Positions 44,850 to 58,378 of a stretch of 64,000 nt of DNA are shown here, piece after piece. The notes below the pieces were generated by a model. The model had not been told where the DNA came from, ran no database searches, and saw only the letters and a program-made list of their open reading frames with translations. The position numbers were made by a program, and so were the translations under genes. The first letter of the stretch is position 1. Every line of letters starts with the position of its first letter. The stretch lies in contig CACWTU010000002.1 in the NCBI GenBank assembly GCA_902763885.1, positions 186,001 through 250,000 of the forward strand, in the 5' to 3' direction. This DNA comes from an uncultured Bacteroidales bacterium (GTDB taxonomy: Bacteria > Bacteroidota > Bacteroidia > Bacteroidales > Bacteroidaceae).

Positions 44850-46330
44850 TCTTCTCTTTTTTGTTCATAATTGACCGGCTGGGCATCATTGCTCCTGATA
44901 AACGCTGCAAGCTCTCTGGCTGAGACCTTGACAGGCTCAATGGTGAACTCCGGTATGTTATATGAAAACATGAACTTAAGGGAGTGCTGCGGATCTTTCT
45001 GAGGCACGGGGAATGGCTTGGTGAATGTTCCGTCATCATTGAGATGAGAAAGATAGAGGCGGGTGTACATTCCGTCTTCACGTCGTGTACTGAATACTAT
45101 CCATTTTCCGGTGCTGTTCCAGGAGTGGTAGCTCTCAGCTAAATCACTGTTCACTTCATCAAGATACCTGTGTGTGCCATTGGTAAGATCAAACATAATG
45201 AGGTCTGCTTCACTTTGGTAGGGAGGGAACACTCCGTGTGAAGCAATGCAGGCCAGAAGTTTAGTGCCGTCGGGAGATACACGTGGCCATGTAATGCTGC
45301 TGTCAAGTGCGGCTGCATCATAGACCAGAGTCTCCTTACCCCATTCCTTGTTATCGGGATTGAAACGTCGGTAATAGAGGCTGTACTTGACCTCATTGTT
45401 ATTGAATGCGGCGCCGCCTCTGCTCATAAACTGATCCGGATCACCTATGTAGGCAGATACGTAATAGAGCGTTTTTCCATCTGGAGTCCAGTTGGGATGG
45501 CACTCCATTTCATCTGCATCATTCTCTATTATACTCACACTGTTGTTATCCAGGTCATAGAGAATAAGGTCACTCTCTTCATCAAACGCTTCCATCCTGT
45601 CCGTATTATTGGTATGGATGTTCTGGAAGGTCTGATTGTTGGAGTAGGCTATGTAATTTTTGTATGGATGCCAAGACGGATATACTGCCGCTGATATCGT
45701 GGAGTCTGTCTTATGGTTCAGTTTGGAGAGTTTGCCGTTGCGGTACATTACGGTGCCTCCCTGCTCCAGACGGATATGAAACTGCATCTCATCAGTCTTC
45801 CAGTTACGGAAGTTGTGGCAGTTAATGCACTGGCGGCTGTCATCGGCGGCTGACATGGAATTGGCATAAACAACCTTCTCCTTGAAAGAGGTCAGGTCTC
45901 TCTGGTTGATGGAGAGTCTTTGGTATGACATGAACGATGGGGGAATGAGACGATAAGTGAGATATGAATCAATCTCATCGGATACATATATGCTGAATGG
46001 CTTCATCCTGGCCCATCCTTTCTCTCTTTTTTCATATATGGTTACGGATATGTCTCCCTGTGCAGTCAGATTCTTCCACTTTCGGAGTGGTATGAGAACC
46101 TTACGGCCTTTGATGCATACTTTTGATTTGCCTGACTCCAGAACGGTGACGTAACTGTGGGCCTCATCTTCAATAAGGAAATTGGGCGATGCAATGTTTG
46201 AGGGTACTGTGATCTCTATGAAATCGGGATATATTGAGGGAGCGGTGCTCTCTGAATACTTCTTGGGCTCCGATGTGCATCCCGTCATAAGCAGGATGGC
46301 AGTGGACAGATATAAAACGTATCTATTCAT
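44846..46330 (-). CDS. TolB-like beta-propeller lipoprotein with CXXCH motif, copy A
   Basis: 494 residues. The lipoprotein signal ends LMTGC (Cys18). The N-terminal part (~30-130) is a beta domain with YPDFIEITVPSNIASPNFLIED. Then comes a haem-type motif QCINCHNF (Cys168, Cys171, His172). After it follow PD40/TolB-like propeller blades: AAVYPSWHPYKNYIAYSNN, ECHPNWTPDGKTLYYVSA, TWPRVSPDGTKLLACIA, ESYHSWNSTGKWIVFSTRREDG. It is about 50% identical by eye to copy B, with CINCH at exactly the same residue numbers. If haem is attached, it would be a periplasmic or surface cytochrome. The function is unknown. Confidence 0.75.
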   Translation of the reverse strand: MNRYVLYLSTAILLMTGCTSEPKKYSESTAPSIYPDFIEITVPSNIASPNFLIEDEAHSYVTVLESGKSKVCIKGRKVLIPLRKWKNLTAQGDISVTIYEKREKGWARMKPFSIYVSDEIDSYLTYRLIPPSFMSYQRLSINQRDLTSFKEKVVYANSMSAADDSRQCINCHNFRNWKTDEMQFHIRLEQGGTVMYRNGKLSKLNHKTDSTISAAVYPSWHPYKNYIAYSNNQTFQNIHTNNTDRMEAFDEESDLILYDLDNNSVSIIENDADEMECHPNWTPDGKTLYYVSAYIGDPDQFMSRGGAAFNNNEVKYSLYYRRFNPDNKEWGKETLVYDAAALDSSITWPRVSPDGTKLLACIASHGVFPPYQSEADLIMFDLTNGTHRYLDEVNSDLAESYHSWNSTGKWIVFSTRREDGMYTRLYLSHLNDDGTFTKPFPVPQKDPQHSLKFMFSYNIPEFTIEPVKVSARELAAFIRSNDAQPVNYEQKREE

Positions 46331-46334
46331 GTAA

Positions 46335-48182
46335 TCAGAACAGTTTGAGGTTGTTGACGTAATAGTAGTAGTAAAAGAAGGTGTGCCTCAGGTTGGCAGG
46401 GAATATGCGATTGGCTTCTTCAAGATCTTTTGGACCGGTTCTTTGGGCAAGATTCTGGAAAGACTTGTAGAGATTCTTGGTCTGCTCATCGAACGGTAGT
46501 GCCTTAAGAAGCAGGTCAGAATTACCCTGCTGACTGTATAAGTATGCCGCCTCCTGATAGAAACGGTCAATCTTCTTGGGGTTGTTTGAGTCCAGATAGA
46601 GGACGAAACGTGTCCAGAAGAGAGTGGGATCCTTACTTTTCATGGCAAACAACAGAGCTGCCCGATCGTACATGGGAGTGGAGTGAACCGGACTGGGGCC
46701 AGTAAAGTGACGCCTGATAAAGGTCTCGCATCCCTCCAGGTCAGATGTAATCCTGTCTTCATGACAGAGGAGTGGCAGAACCAGGTCATATGGGGCGGTT
46801 TTCTGCATGAGTGAACGGTCATAGACCAGTTTGCGCTGCTCCTTTGCCCATTTGCGATAGAACAACGTATTGTCCATCTTGGTCAGGAATTTCTCTGAAA
46901 GGGCGGTGTTATTAAACAGGATGGCAGTCATGGCTGAATATTTGAATATGATGTTCTTCCAACCCAGTATGGTGGATGTCTCAAAACACCAGCGTTGACA
47001 GAGCCCGGGTATGCCGTAGTGAAAACCGAGTGTATGTCCAATCTGGATGGACATAGGTACATCCCATTTCCTTTTTTGCTCACAGCTGCCGTCGCTGAAT
47101 GAGAAGGCATAATCTCCATCTTTACCGGTCTTGATGAGTGCAAGGTCCTTCAGCGTTACCATGACACGTGTGGGCTGCCAGTCAGAGTCCTGTGATTGAG
47201 AGGCTTTCTCCAGTATCCTGGTCACCTCCTCCCATTTCATGTTGTCGGCAGCGCGGATCATTCGGAGTTCAGTCTTAAAGTTTGCATCCTTGTACCACAG
47301 GATTGAAGTTGAGGCTATGATACCGACTAAAAGAGCGAATTGAATTATGATAGGGATGTATTTTTTCCCGTTGAGCTCACCATGTGGCAGGAGAGATATC
47401 AGAAGCAGTACAATCATGGCCAGAATAAGGGCACCCTGCATCCTCAACAAGGGTACGGTATGTACGTGGTCCGGAAGTCCAAGCGTCCATCCTGTGCCTA
47501 TGTAATATTCAGTAGTACTTACCATAAGTATGGGCGATAACACTATGGTTATTGCTGCAGCGGTAAGTATCAGTATCCTGGAAAGTCTGCTGCGGTCTGA
47601 GCGGAAAGAGTCTGCGCATGCAGTTATTAATGCTGCAAGCGCGTAAAAACCGGCAATGTAATAACCTGCAAATCCGATAATAATCGTTATAATCAGACTG
47701 GCTGCGGGATTATGGGGCTTCCTTATAATTACCACAGTAAAGAGAGCCCACAGATATCCGAGTACGGGCATAAAGAAGTATCCGGGGTGATTCATGAGAT
47801 AGACCATATAGCCCATGGACATATTGTAAACTACAAATATGAAGGCTGGTATATAGGCTAAAACTGATAAATAACCGGGCACTTTGAATATCTTGACGGT
47901 TAACTCTCCTGATGCTGTAAGCAGAAGAACCCAAAGGAGAGATCCAAGCCATGGAAGGTAAAGGAACTGGGTAAAGAAGAGCCCCAACCATGAGAGAAGC
48001 CCTGAAGGCTCTTTTAAGAATCCGGTGAACCAGAACCAGTCAAACTCAAAATGGGATCTTTCCTCAACCTTGAGCAGGAAATCAGCTGAACATAAGTTGA
48101 GTATTACCCATAAGGCTACGGGAAGTATGAGGCGTGAGTACCAGATTAAAGAGGTCTTGTTATTCTCCTTTTTTTGATTCAT
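46335..48182 (-). CDS. Polytopic membrane protein (DUF6057-like), copy A
   Basis: 615 residues. About ten hydrophobic segments fill the first ~330 residues (LPVALWVILNLCSADFLL, FFTQFLYLPWLGSLLWVLLLTASGEL, PGYFFMPVLGYLWALFTVVII). The C-terminal ~280 residues are helical and soluble (WEEVTRILEKASQ, FLTKMDNTLFYRKWAKEQ, YDRAALLFAMKSKDP). The family name is from memory and uncertain. It overlaps the preceding CXXCH gene (copy B) by 23 nt and lies 4 nt before copy A. There are no catalytic motifs that I recognise. Confidence 0.7.
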   Translation of the reverse strand: MNQKKENNKTSLIWYSRLILPVALWVILNLCSADFLLKVEERSHFEFDWFWFTGFLKEPSGLLSWLGLFFTQFLYLPWLGSLLWVLLLTASGELTVKIFKVPGYLSVLAYIPAFIFVVYNMSMGYMVYLMNHPGYFFMPVLGYLWALFTVVIIRKPHNPAASLIITIIIGFAGYYIAGFYALAALITACADSFRSDRSRLSRILILTAAAITIVLSPILMVSTTEYYIGTGWTLGLPDHVHTVPLLRMQGALILAMIVLLLISLLPHGELNGKKYIPIIIQFALLVGIIASTSILWYKDANFKTELRMIRAADNMKWEEVTRILEKASQSQDSDWQPTRVMVTLKDLALIKTGKDGDYAFSFSDGSCEQKRKWDVPMSIQIGHTLGFHYGIPGLCQRWCFETSTILGWKNIIFKYSAMTAILFNNTALSEKFLTKMDNTLFYRKWAKEQRKLVYDRSLMQKTAPYDLVLPLLCHEDRITSDLEGCETFIRRHFTGPSPVHSTPMYDRAALLFAMKSKDPTLFWTRFVLYLDSNNPKKIDRFYQEAAYLYSQQGNSDLLLKALPFDEQTKNLYKSFQNLAQRTGPKDLEEANRIFPANLRHTFFYYYYYVNNLKLF

Positions 48183-49644
48183 ATTTGGAACGTGTTGCTT
48201 CTGTACTTGAAATAAATGATGCGAATTGTCTGGGGGTTATATGAACCGGTTCCTTCATGAACTCCGGAATATTGAAGGCATAAAGGAATTCGCGATTGAA
48301 GTCCGGATCTTCCTGAGGTAGGGCGAATGGTTTTGAGAAATGACCGTTCTCATCAATATGGCTGAAGTATAGACGGGTATGAACTCCGTCTTCACGACGG
48401 GTGCTGAACATCAGCCATTTGCCGTTAGTGGACCATGAGTGATAGCTCTCTGCAAACGGACTGTTCAGCTCATCCGCATATCGGTACGAATAGTCATTGA
48501 GATCATAAATCACAAAATCAGATGCAATCTGGTCAAGCGGGAAGATTCCGTGAGTGCTGATGCAGCAAACCATCCATCGCCCACTGGGTGATACGCGTGG
48601 CCAGGTCATGCTGCTGTCTTTGGCTGCTGCATCATAAATAAGCTCTTTCTTTCCCCATACACGGGTATCGGGGTCAAACGGTTTGCTGTATAGACTGAAA
48701 TGCAATTTCTTTCTGTCAATGAACATCTGATTCTTCCTGTCGGGGCCGAACGGGGCTTCATAATGTGCAGATACGTAGTAAAGGGTTCTGCCGTCAGCGG
48801 ACCATCCCGGAAAACACTCCAATTCACTTGAATCATTTTCAATGACACTTACCGTGTTGTCAGATGTGTTATACAGAATAATATCATTATTCTCATCTAT
48901 CACCTCCAGCTTGTCGTGGCTGGCTGCATGCACAGACTGATGTGTCCAGTTGTTGGAAAGTGCTATGTAATCATGCGTGGGATGCCATGAAGGATATACT
49001 CCGGCAGATATGGTGGAGTCTGTCTTCATGTTGACTTTATTCAGTTTTCCGTCAAGAACCAGTATTGTACCGCCCTTGTACTGGCGTACATGGAACATCA
49101 TATTGTCTGTGTCTCCGTTCTGGTAATGATGACAGTTTATGCAGGTGCCTTGCGCGTTGTCCTGAATCATAGTGTTTGAGACCACTACTTTTTCTTTAAA
49201 GTTCGTTATGTTCCTTTGCCGTATGGTAAGTTTCTCATAGGATTCAACAGCTACCGGAATGATACGATATGAGATGTAGGGGTCTATCTCATCGCTTACG
49301 GTCATCTTGAACGGAGCGTATGCTGTCCACTTGCCATTTTTTCTGGCATATACCTGAACATTTATTTCAGGAGCATTTGTCAGTTCCTTCCATTTGGACT
49401 GGGAGATGCGTACTTGACTACCCTTTACGGAATATTCTGCTGATCCGGATTTCAGTACTGTGATATATGAATCAGCATCATCCTCTATCAAAAAGTTCAT
49501 TGGTGCAATATTCCGCGGTATGGTTACATCCGTATAGTCGGGGAATATGGCAGGAACTGAATCTGTTTTGTCATAGGCTGATGGAGCCTTAGGCGCGCAG
49601 GCGGCCAACAACAATGCAAATGCGGGTATGGTTATTTTTTTCAT
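48160..49644 (-). CDS. TolB-like beta-propeller lipoprotein with CXXCH motif, copy B
   Basis: 494 residues, the same length as copy A. The lipobox is LLAAC (Cys16). The domain order is identical: FPDYTDVTIPRNIAPMNFLIED, then GTCINCHHYQN (Cys168, Cys171, His172), then propeller blades with AGVYPSWHPTHDYIALSNN, ECFPGWSADGRTLYYVSA, TWPRVSPSGRWMVCCIS and ESYHSWSTNGKWLMFSTRREDG. A histidine shared by both copies in MxFHxR (His185) could serve as second haem ligand. It lies 3 nt after the first DUF6057-like gene. Confidence 0.75.
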   Translation of the reverse strand: MKKITIPAFALLLAACAPKAPSAYDKTDSVPAIFPDYTDVTIPRNIAPMNFLIEDDADSYITVLKSGSAEYSVKGSQVRISQSKWKELTNAPEINVQVYARKNGKWTAYAPFKMTVSDEIDPYISYRIIPVAVESYEKLTIRQRNITNFKEKVVVSNTMIQDNAQGTCINCHHYQNGDTDNMMFHVRQYKGGTILVLDGKLNKVNMKTDSTISAGVYPSWHPTHDYIALSNNWTHQSVHAASHDKLEVIDENNDIILYNTSDNTVSVIENDSSELECFPGWSADGRTLYYVSAHYEAPFGPDRKNQMFIDRKKLHFSLYSKPFDPDTRVWGKKELIYDAAAKDSSMTWPRVSPSGRWMVCCISTHGIFPLDQIASDFVIYDLNDYSYRYADELNSPFAESYHSWSTNGKWLMFSTRREDGVHTRLYFSHIDENGHFSKPFALPQEDPDFNREFLYAFNIPEFMKEPVHITPRQFASFISSTEATRSKYESKKGE

Positions 49645-49647
49645 AGA

Positions 49648-51597
49648 TCAGTACGTTTGGATATCTCGAATAAAATAATAGTAGTAGTAAAAGGTCTTGC
49701 CGAACTTTTTTGAATATGGGTAGGCAGATTCTTTCATATTACGTACAGGATTGGTTTGGGTATAACGGTTAAAGGCATCATAGCTGTTTTCCACTTCCTT
49801 GCTGTACGGTAGATCAAATACGGGTTTTTCCAGTTTGCCGTACAACAGGGCTGCCTCCTGTACATTTTTTGGTAATTGTTCCACTTTATTGGATTTAATA
49901 TAATAATACAGCCTTTCCCAGAACAAGGGGATGTTCTGGGTACGCATAGCCCATAAAAGTGCTGCACGGTCATATTCCGGTGTGGGTTGTGGCGGTTCTG
50001 ATTCTGAGAAGTGTTTCATAAGGAATGTTTCACTCTTGACCAAATCATTTGTCATCCGGTTTTCAAAGCACATATAGGGCAGGATGCTTTGATAAGGCTC
50101 ACTTACGGACATCATCACACTGTCTGCCGTCAAAAGACCTTGTCCTTTTGCCCACTTACGGTAAAAAATGGTTTTTTCAAGCTTGTTGAGATATTTGCGT
50201 GCAAATTCACTTTCCTGCATGATAATGCAGTGCATTGCCATATACTTGAGAGTGCTGTAACTCCAGTTATGCTCAATGACATCCTCCAGGCACCAGCGGT
50301 AACTCATATTGACCAGTCCGTACTGGAGGTAGAACTGTTTTCCTGACTGAAAAGACATTGGAATCTGGGTGCGTGATTTCTGGAGACGTCCTCCGTCTTT
50401 CATAGTGAAGGCCTCGTCAAGGGCACGGTTCATCTTGAGCAAGGCAAGGTCACGGTAGAGGACCATTGTGCGGGTGGGCTCAAAGAACCGGTCGCTGAAG
50501 CTGTCAATGATACTGTTTCTTGTGTCCTGATCCTTTACGCCTTTTAGCTTGGCGGTACGGTCATCATATGCCTTGTCATCGGATTTTACATGTGCATCGA
50601 CCGCTTTCCGGTAGAAGTCAACGACTTCCTGCCACTCAAAGCGGTCAACAGCATCAGACATGGCAAGTTCTGTACGGAAATTGTCATCCTTGAACCAGAA
50701 TCCCCATACGGCGGTTGCCGATATGATGTAAACCGATGTTTGGAATATGATGTTTTTGCTGTCAGTCTCTTTTAGCCGGCGCGATGCTATTGCCATTACA
50801 GGGAGAAAAAGCAGTGCCAGTTGAAACGGAGTCCTGATGGCAAATGTCCATTGGTCATCTGATATGGAAGGGAGCCCCATATGCCAACTGTCAACCAGAC
50901 GATATGAGGTGTAGAAACTATATGCTATAAGTGGAATAAAGATGATTAGTGCAAGACTTACTGCCAGTATTGTGAGGCGTTTGCTGCGTAACATTTCCTG
51001 ATCCATAAACGTTGTGCAGGCAGCGGTAAGAGTGCCAATAAATGCAAATGTTCCGAAAAGAGGGAATCCTATTGCTGTCCAGATTGTAAGCAAGATGAGC
51101 TTGCTTGCCACGGTCTGGGTGCGTTTAATGGCAAATAATGGTATAAGCGCAGCAAGATAACCCAATACAGGAGCAAAGAAATGGTCCTGTTCCCTCATTA
51201 TGAATACTCCGTATCCTAATGACATGTTGCCGATAACAAGCAATGCAACGGGAATAAGAGCTATCGGACGGTATCTTTCAGGAATGCGTAATGCTCTTAT
51301 TGTAAGATAGTATGAGAGCAGAAGTAATGCAATCCATATCAGTGCTCCTAACCATGGTATATACAGGAACTGGGTGAGGAAGGAGCCTGCCAGGCCAAGA
51401 AAACCTCCGGGAGTCTTGAAACTGTCCATTATGAAAAGTTTGTCAAAAAGGAAAACGGAGAGGTCTTCAACCTTTTTCAGGAAAAACTGCTCCCGGAATG
51501 AAAGAACACACCATAGGATGACGGCAAAAAGTATCGGAATATACTTTAGCAGCTGCTCAGACAGCCGTATGGATTTATTAGTAGTGACTTTTGTCAT
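49648..51597 (-). CDS. Polytopic membrane protein (DUF6057-like), copy B
   Basis: 649 residues from ATG 51597 (MTKVTTNKSIRLSEQ); the frame extends further upstream through the promoter, which is rejected. The N-terminal half has around ten membrane segments (LFAVILWCVLSFREQFFLKKVEDL, FLTQFLYIPWLGALIWIALLLLSYYL). The C-terminal half is soluble and helical (FEWQEVVDFYRKAV, YLNKLEKTIFYRKWAKGQ, EYDRAALLWAMRTQN). The shared FLTQFLY-PWLG and FYRKWAK patterns show it is a paralogue of copy A. It is the first gene of the operon, with a TATCTTTG box upstream. Confidence 0.72.
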   Translation of the reverse strand: MTKVTTNKSIRLSEQLLKYIPILFAVILWCVLSFREQFFLKKVEDLSVFLFDKLFIMDSFKTPGGFLGLAGSFLTQFLYIPWLGALIWIALLLLSYYLTIRALRIPERYRPIALIPVALLVIGNMSLGYGVFIMREQDHFFAPVLGYLAALIPLFAIKRTQTVASKLILLTIWTAIGFPLFGTFAFIGTLTAACTTFMDQEMLRSKRLTILAVSLALIIFIPLIAYSFYTSYRLVDSWHMGLPSISDDQWTFAIRTPFQLALLFLPVMAIASRRLKETDSKNIIFQTSVYIISATAVWGFWFKDDNFRTELAMSDAVDRFEWQEVVDFYRKAVDAHVKSDDKAYDDRTAKLKGVKDQDTRNSIIDSFSDRFFEPTRTMVLYRDLALLKMNRALDEAFTMKDGGRLQKSRTQIPMSFQSGKQFYLQYGLVNMSYRWCLEDVIEHNWSYSTLKYMAMHCIIMQESEFARKYLNKLEKTIFYRKWAKGQGLLTADSVMMSVSEPYQSILPYMCFENRMTNDLVKSETFLMKHFSESEPPQPTPEYDRAALLWAMRTQNIPLFWERLYYYIKSNKVEQLPKNVQEAALLYGKLEKPVFDLPYSKEVENSYDAFNRYTQTNPVRNMKESAYPYSKKFGKTFYYYYYFIRDIQTY

Positions 51598-51630
51598 ATA
51601 ACGTATGTTTGCGCGTGCGTGCATGTGTGA

Positions 51631-55463
<3,833 letters not shown>

Positions 55464-55542
55464 ATCTGTAGAAGAAACATCGATATTATATTAATTTTTT
55501 TGAAAACATCCCCGCGTGTGCGTTTTTATGAGCATTTATAGA

Positions 55543-55550
55543 TAATTTTG
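55543..55550 (+). promoter_or_regulatory. -7 box for the lptD-like gene
   Basis: TAATTTTG, overlapping the TTG where the long frame would begin, which argues for a later start. Confidence 0.5.
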
Positions 55551-55580
55551 CAGTTTGATAAAAAGAATGCTCATCAGCAA

Positions 55581-58364
55581 GTGGCGGAAATAATCAGAAA
55601 AACGTGGATTCCGATAGTTATCGGATTGCTTTTCCCGGCTGGAAACGTGTTGGCTCAGGTCCATACCGATTCTATTGTCGGGATTGATTCTATCCACGTT
55701 GCACAGAATCTGCCCGCGGATTCCCTGAAAGATACCGTTGCTGTTGCCAAATCTGATTCTGTCCCTCCGCGCAGGAACAATGCGTTGGATGATCCTGTCA
55801 TTTATGAATCAAAGGACTCCATGGTATGGAACTATGGAGGTTATGCTTCCCTGTATGGCAACGGAAGGGTGGAGTATCAGAATGTGGTACTTACAGCCGG
55901 CATCATAAAAATGCAGATGGACAGCAGTCTTGTCTATGCTGACGGTGTCCGTGATTCAACTGGAGAATGGGAAGCAACCCCTGTATTCATGGACGGAAAC
56001 ACTCCATACGAATCAAACCATATCAGATATAATTTCAAGACTGAAAAGGGATACATCAACGAAATCATCACCCAGCAGGGTGAAGGATATATGACAAGTA
56101 ATGAGGCCAAGAAAGGCCCCGAGGGAGAGTATTACATCGCTGATGGCGTCTATACTACATGTGATCAGCATGATGACCCGCATTTCAATATCCGAATAAC
56201 CCGTGCCAAAGTACGTCCCGGAAGGGATGTCATTTTTGGTCCGGCATATCTTGAAGTCATGGGCGTACCTTTGCCGCTGTTCGTTCCTTTTGGCTTCTTT
56301 CCGTTCCTGGAAGGTGATTACTCTTCAGGAATCATATTCCCCACATATGGTGATGAGATGGAGCGCGGTTTCTATCTGAAAGACGGCGGTTATTATTTTG
56401 CCTTGTCTGACTATTTTGACCTTAAGGTGCTGGGAGAGATATTTACAAAAGGGTCATGGGGCGTTTCAGCTGAGAGTAAGTACAAAAAGAGATACAAGTA
56501 CTCAGGTAATGTCTATGCCAGTTCACTGACTACTAAACTTGGTGATAAAGGATTGCCAGATTACTCTGTAACTAAGGATTTCAAATTGCGTTGGACACAC
56601 AGGCAGGATGCCAAGGCCAACCCCTATCAGAACTTCTCTGCCAGTGTAAACTTTGCCACATCAAGTTATGAACGTTCAAATCTGAGCAGTCTGTACAATC
56701 CGTCTTTGACATCGCAAAGTACCAGAACATCAAGTGTGAGTTATTCACGCAATTTCCCTTCAATAGGTCTGTCGCTTTCCAGTTCAATGAACATGTCGCA
56801 GAATATGCGTGATTCAACCATTTCACTCAGTTTTCCTTCTCTTAGCTTGAGTCTGCAGCGTGTCTATCCTTTCAAAAAGAAGAAAGTGGCAGGTTCTGAA
56901 AAATGGTATGAAAAGATCTCTTTGACATATTCAGGTTCACTTAGCAACAGTATTTCAACCAAGGAGAGTGAACTGCTTGATAAGAGTCTTGTCAAGGACT
57001 GGAGGAATGGTATGAGACATTCAATTCCGATCAGTGCCACATTCCAGATATTTAAGAACATAAACATAACTCCTTCCTTCAACTACAATTCAAGATGGTA
57101 CACTTACAAGGTAATGCAGTCATGGGATGATTCCAAACAGAAGGTTGTGAGGGATACGATATTCGGATTCAATCGCGTATATAACTACAGTCTGAGCGTG
57201 AGTGCCAATACCAAACTGTATGGATTCTATCAGCCATCCCGTCTGTGGATTAAACTGTTTGGTGACAAACTGATCATGACACGTCATGTGTTTACTCCTT
57301 CTGTGAGTTACAGTATGGCGCCAGATTTTGGTGATTACCGATATGGTTACTATGATACGTATTCATATACTGATTCCAATGGCGAATTCCGTACTGTTGA
57401 GTATTCTCCGTATTCCGGCTCTCTGTATGGTGTTCCCGGTAAGGGAAAATCGGGGACCATCTCCATGAGTATCAGTAATAACGTTGAGATGAAGGTGCGC
57501 AGTGACAGGGATTCCACCGGAGTCAGGAAGTTAAGCATCATTGATGAACTGGGAGCATCCATGTCATATAATTTTGCTGCAGTCACCAAACCGTGGAGTA
57601 ACCTTAATACCAGATTGAGACTTAAACTTACCAAGCACTATACTTTCAGTTTGAATGCCACCTGGGCTACATATGCGTATGAATTCAATGAACAGGGACG
57701 TGTAATTGTTGGTGACAGAACTGAGTATTCATACGGACGTTTCGGACGTTTCCAGGGCATGAGTCAGAACTGGTCTTATACATTCAACAATAATACCTTG
57801 AATGACTGGCAGAATAAGTGGAACCGTATATTCCATCGTAATCGTAATACAGAGGAGGATGATGAGGATTTTGATGAGAATCCTAATGCTGACAGGACAT
57901 ATTACGCAAAGACCCAGTCTGCTCCAGGCAAAGGAAAGGAACCGGGAAGTAAAGCGGCCGAGGTTGATGAAGACGGTTATGTGGAATATTCCCTGCCGTG
58001 GTCTTTCTCCATATCATACGGTATAAACATGAGAGAAAACACTCAGGCACAAATAGATGTGGAACGTATGCGTTATCCCTGGAAATTCACTCATAGTATG
58101 AATATGTCCGGTAATATGAAACTTACCAACAAATGGAATATAAACTTCTCTTCAGGATGGGATTTCACCTATCATGAGTTGACTACTACAACTATGAGCG
58201 TGACACGTGACTTGCATTGTTTCAATATGTCTTGCAGCATGGTGTTGAAACCATACACATCATATAATTTTACAATAAAGGCTAACTCGGGTATGCTTTC
58301 AGACCTGTTGAAGGTCAAGAAACGTTCAAGCTATAACAGTTACGTGAAATGGTATGACGATTAA
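55581..58364 (+). CDS. lptD: LPS-assembly outer-membrane protein, LptD-like
   Basis: About 927 residues from GTG 55581; the frame is open from 55548, but that TTG lies in the -7 box. A signal-like segment IPIVIGLLFPAGNVLAQ is followed by an OstA/LptA-like beta-jellyroll (~70-230: YGGYASLYGNGRVEYQNVVLTAGIIKMQMDSSLVYADG, NHIRYNFKTEKGYINEIITQQ). A large barrel of about 650 residues carries LFVPFGFFPFLEGDYSSGIIFP and many aromatic strands. LptD inserts LPS into the outer leaflet. An acidic loop (EEDDEDFDENPNADR) near 770 is notable. The asnA gene follows 14 nt later. Confidence 0.85.
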   Translation: MAEIIRKTWIPIVIGLLFPAGNVLAQVHTDSIVGIDSIHVAQNLPADSLKDTVAVAKSDSVPPRRNNALDDPVIYESKDSMVWNYGGYASLYGNGRVEYQNVVLTAGIIKMQMDSSLVYADGVRDSTGEWEATPVFMDGNTPYESNHIRYNFKTEKGYINEIITQQGEGYMTSNEAKKGPEGEYYIADGVYTTCDQHDDPHFNIRITRAKVRPGRDVIFGPAYLEVMGVPLPLFVPFGFFPFLEGDYSSGIIFPTYGDEMERGFYLKDGGYYFALSDYFDLKVLGEIFTKGSWGVSAESKYKKRYKYSGNVYASSLTTKLGDKGLPDYSVTKDFKLRWTHRQDAKANPYQNFSASVNFATSSYERSNLSSLYNPSLTSQSTRTSSVSYSRNFPSIGLSLSSSMNMSQNMRDSTISLSFPSLSLSLQRVYPFKKKKVAGSEKWYEKISLTYSGSLSNSISTKESELLDKSLVKDWRNGMRHSIPISATFQIFKNINITPSFNYNSRWYTYKVMQSWDDSKQKVVRDTIFGFNRVYNYSLSVSANTKLYGFYQPSRLWIKLFGDKLIMTRHVFTPSVSYSMAPDFGDYRYGYYDTYSYTDSNGEFRTVEYSPYSGSLYGVPGKGKSGTISMSISNNVEMKVRSDRDSTGVRKLSIIDELGASMSYNFAAVTKPWSNLNTRLRLKLTKHYTFSLNATWATYAYEFNEQGRVIVGDRTEYSYGRFGRFQGMSQNWSYTFNNNTLNDWQNKWNRIFHRNRNTEEDDEDFDENPNADRTYYAKTQSAPGKGKEPGSKAAEVDEDGYVEYSLPWSFSISYGINMRENTQAQIDVERMRYPWKFTHSMNMSGNMKLTNKWNINFSSGWDFTYHELTTTTMSVTRDLHCFNMSCSMVLKPYTSYNFTIKANSGMLSDLLKVKKRSSYNSYVKWYDD

Positions 58365-58378
58365 TAAAACCAAGTAAT

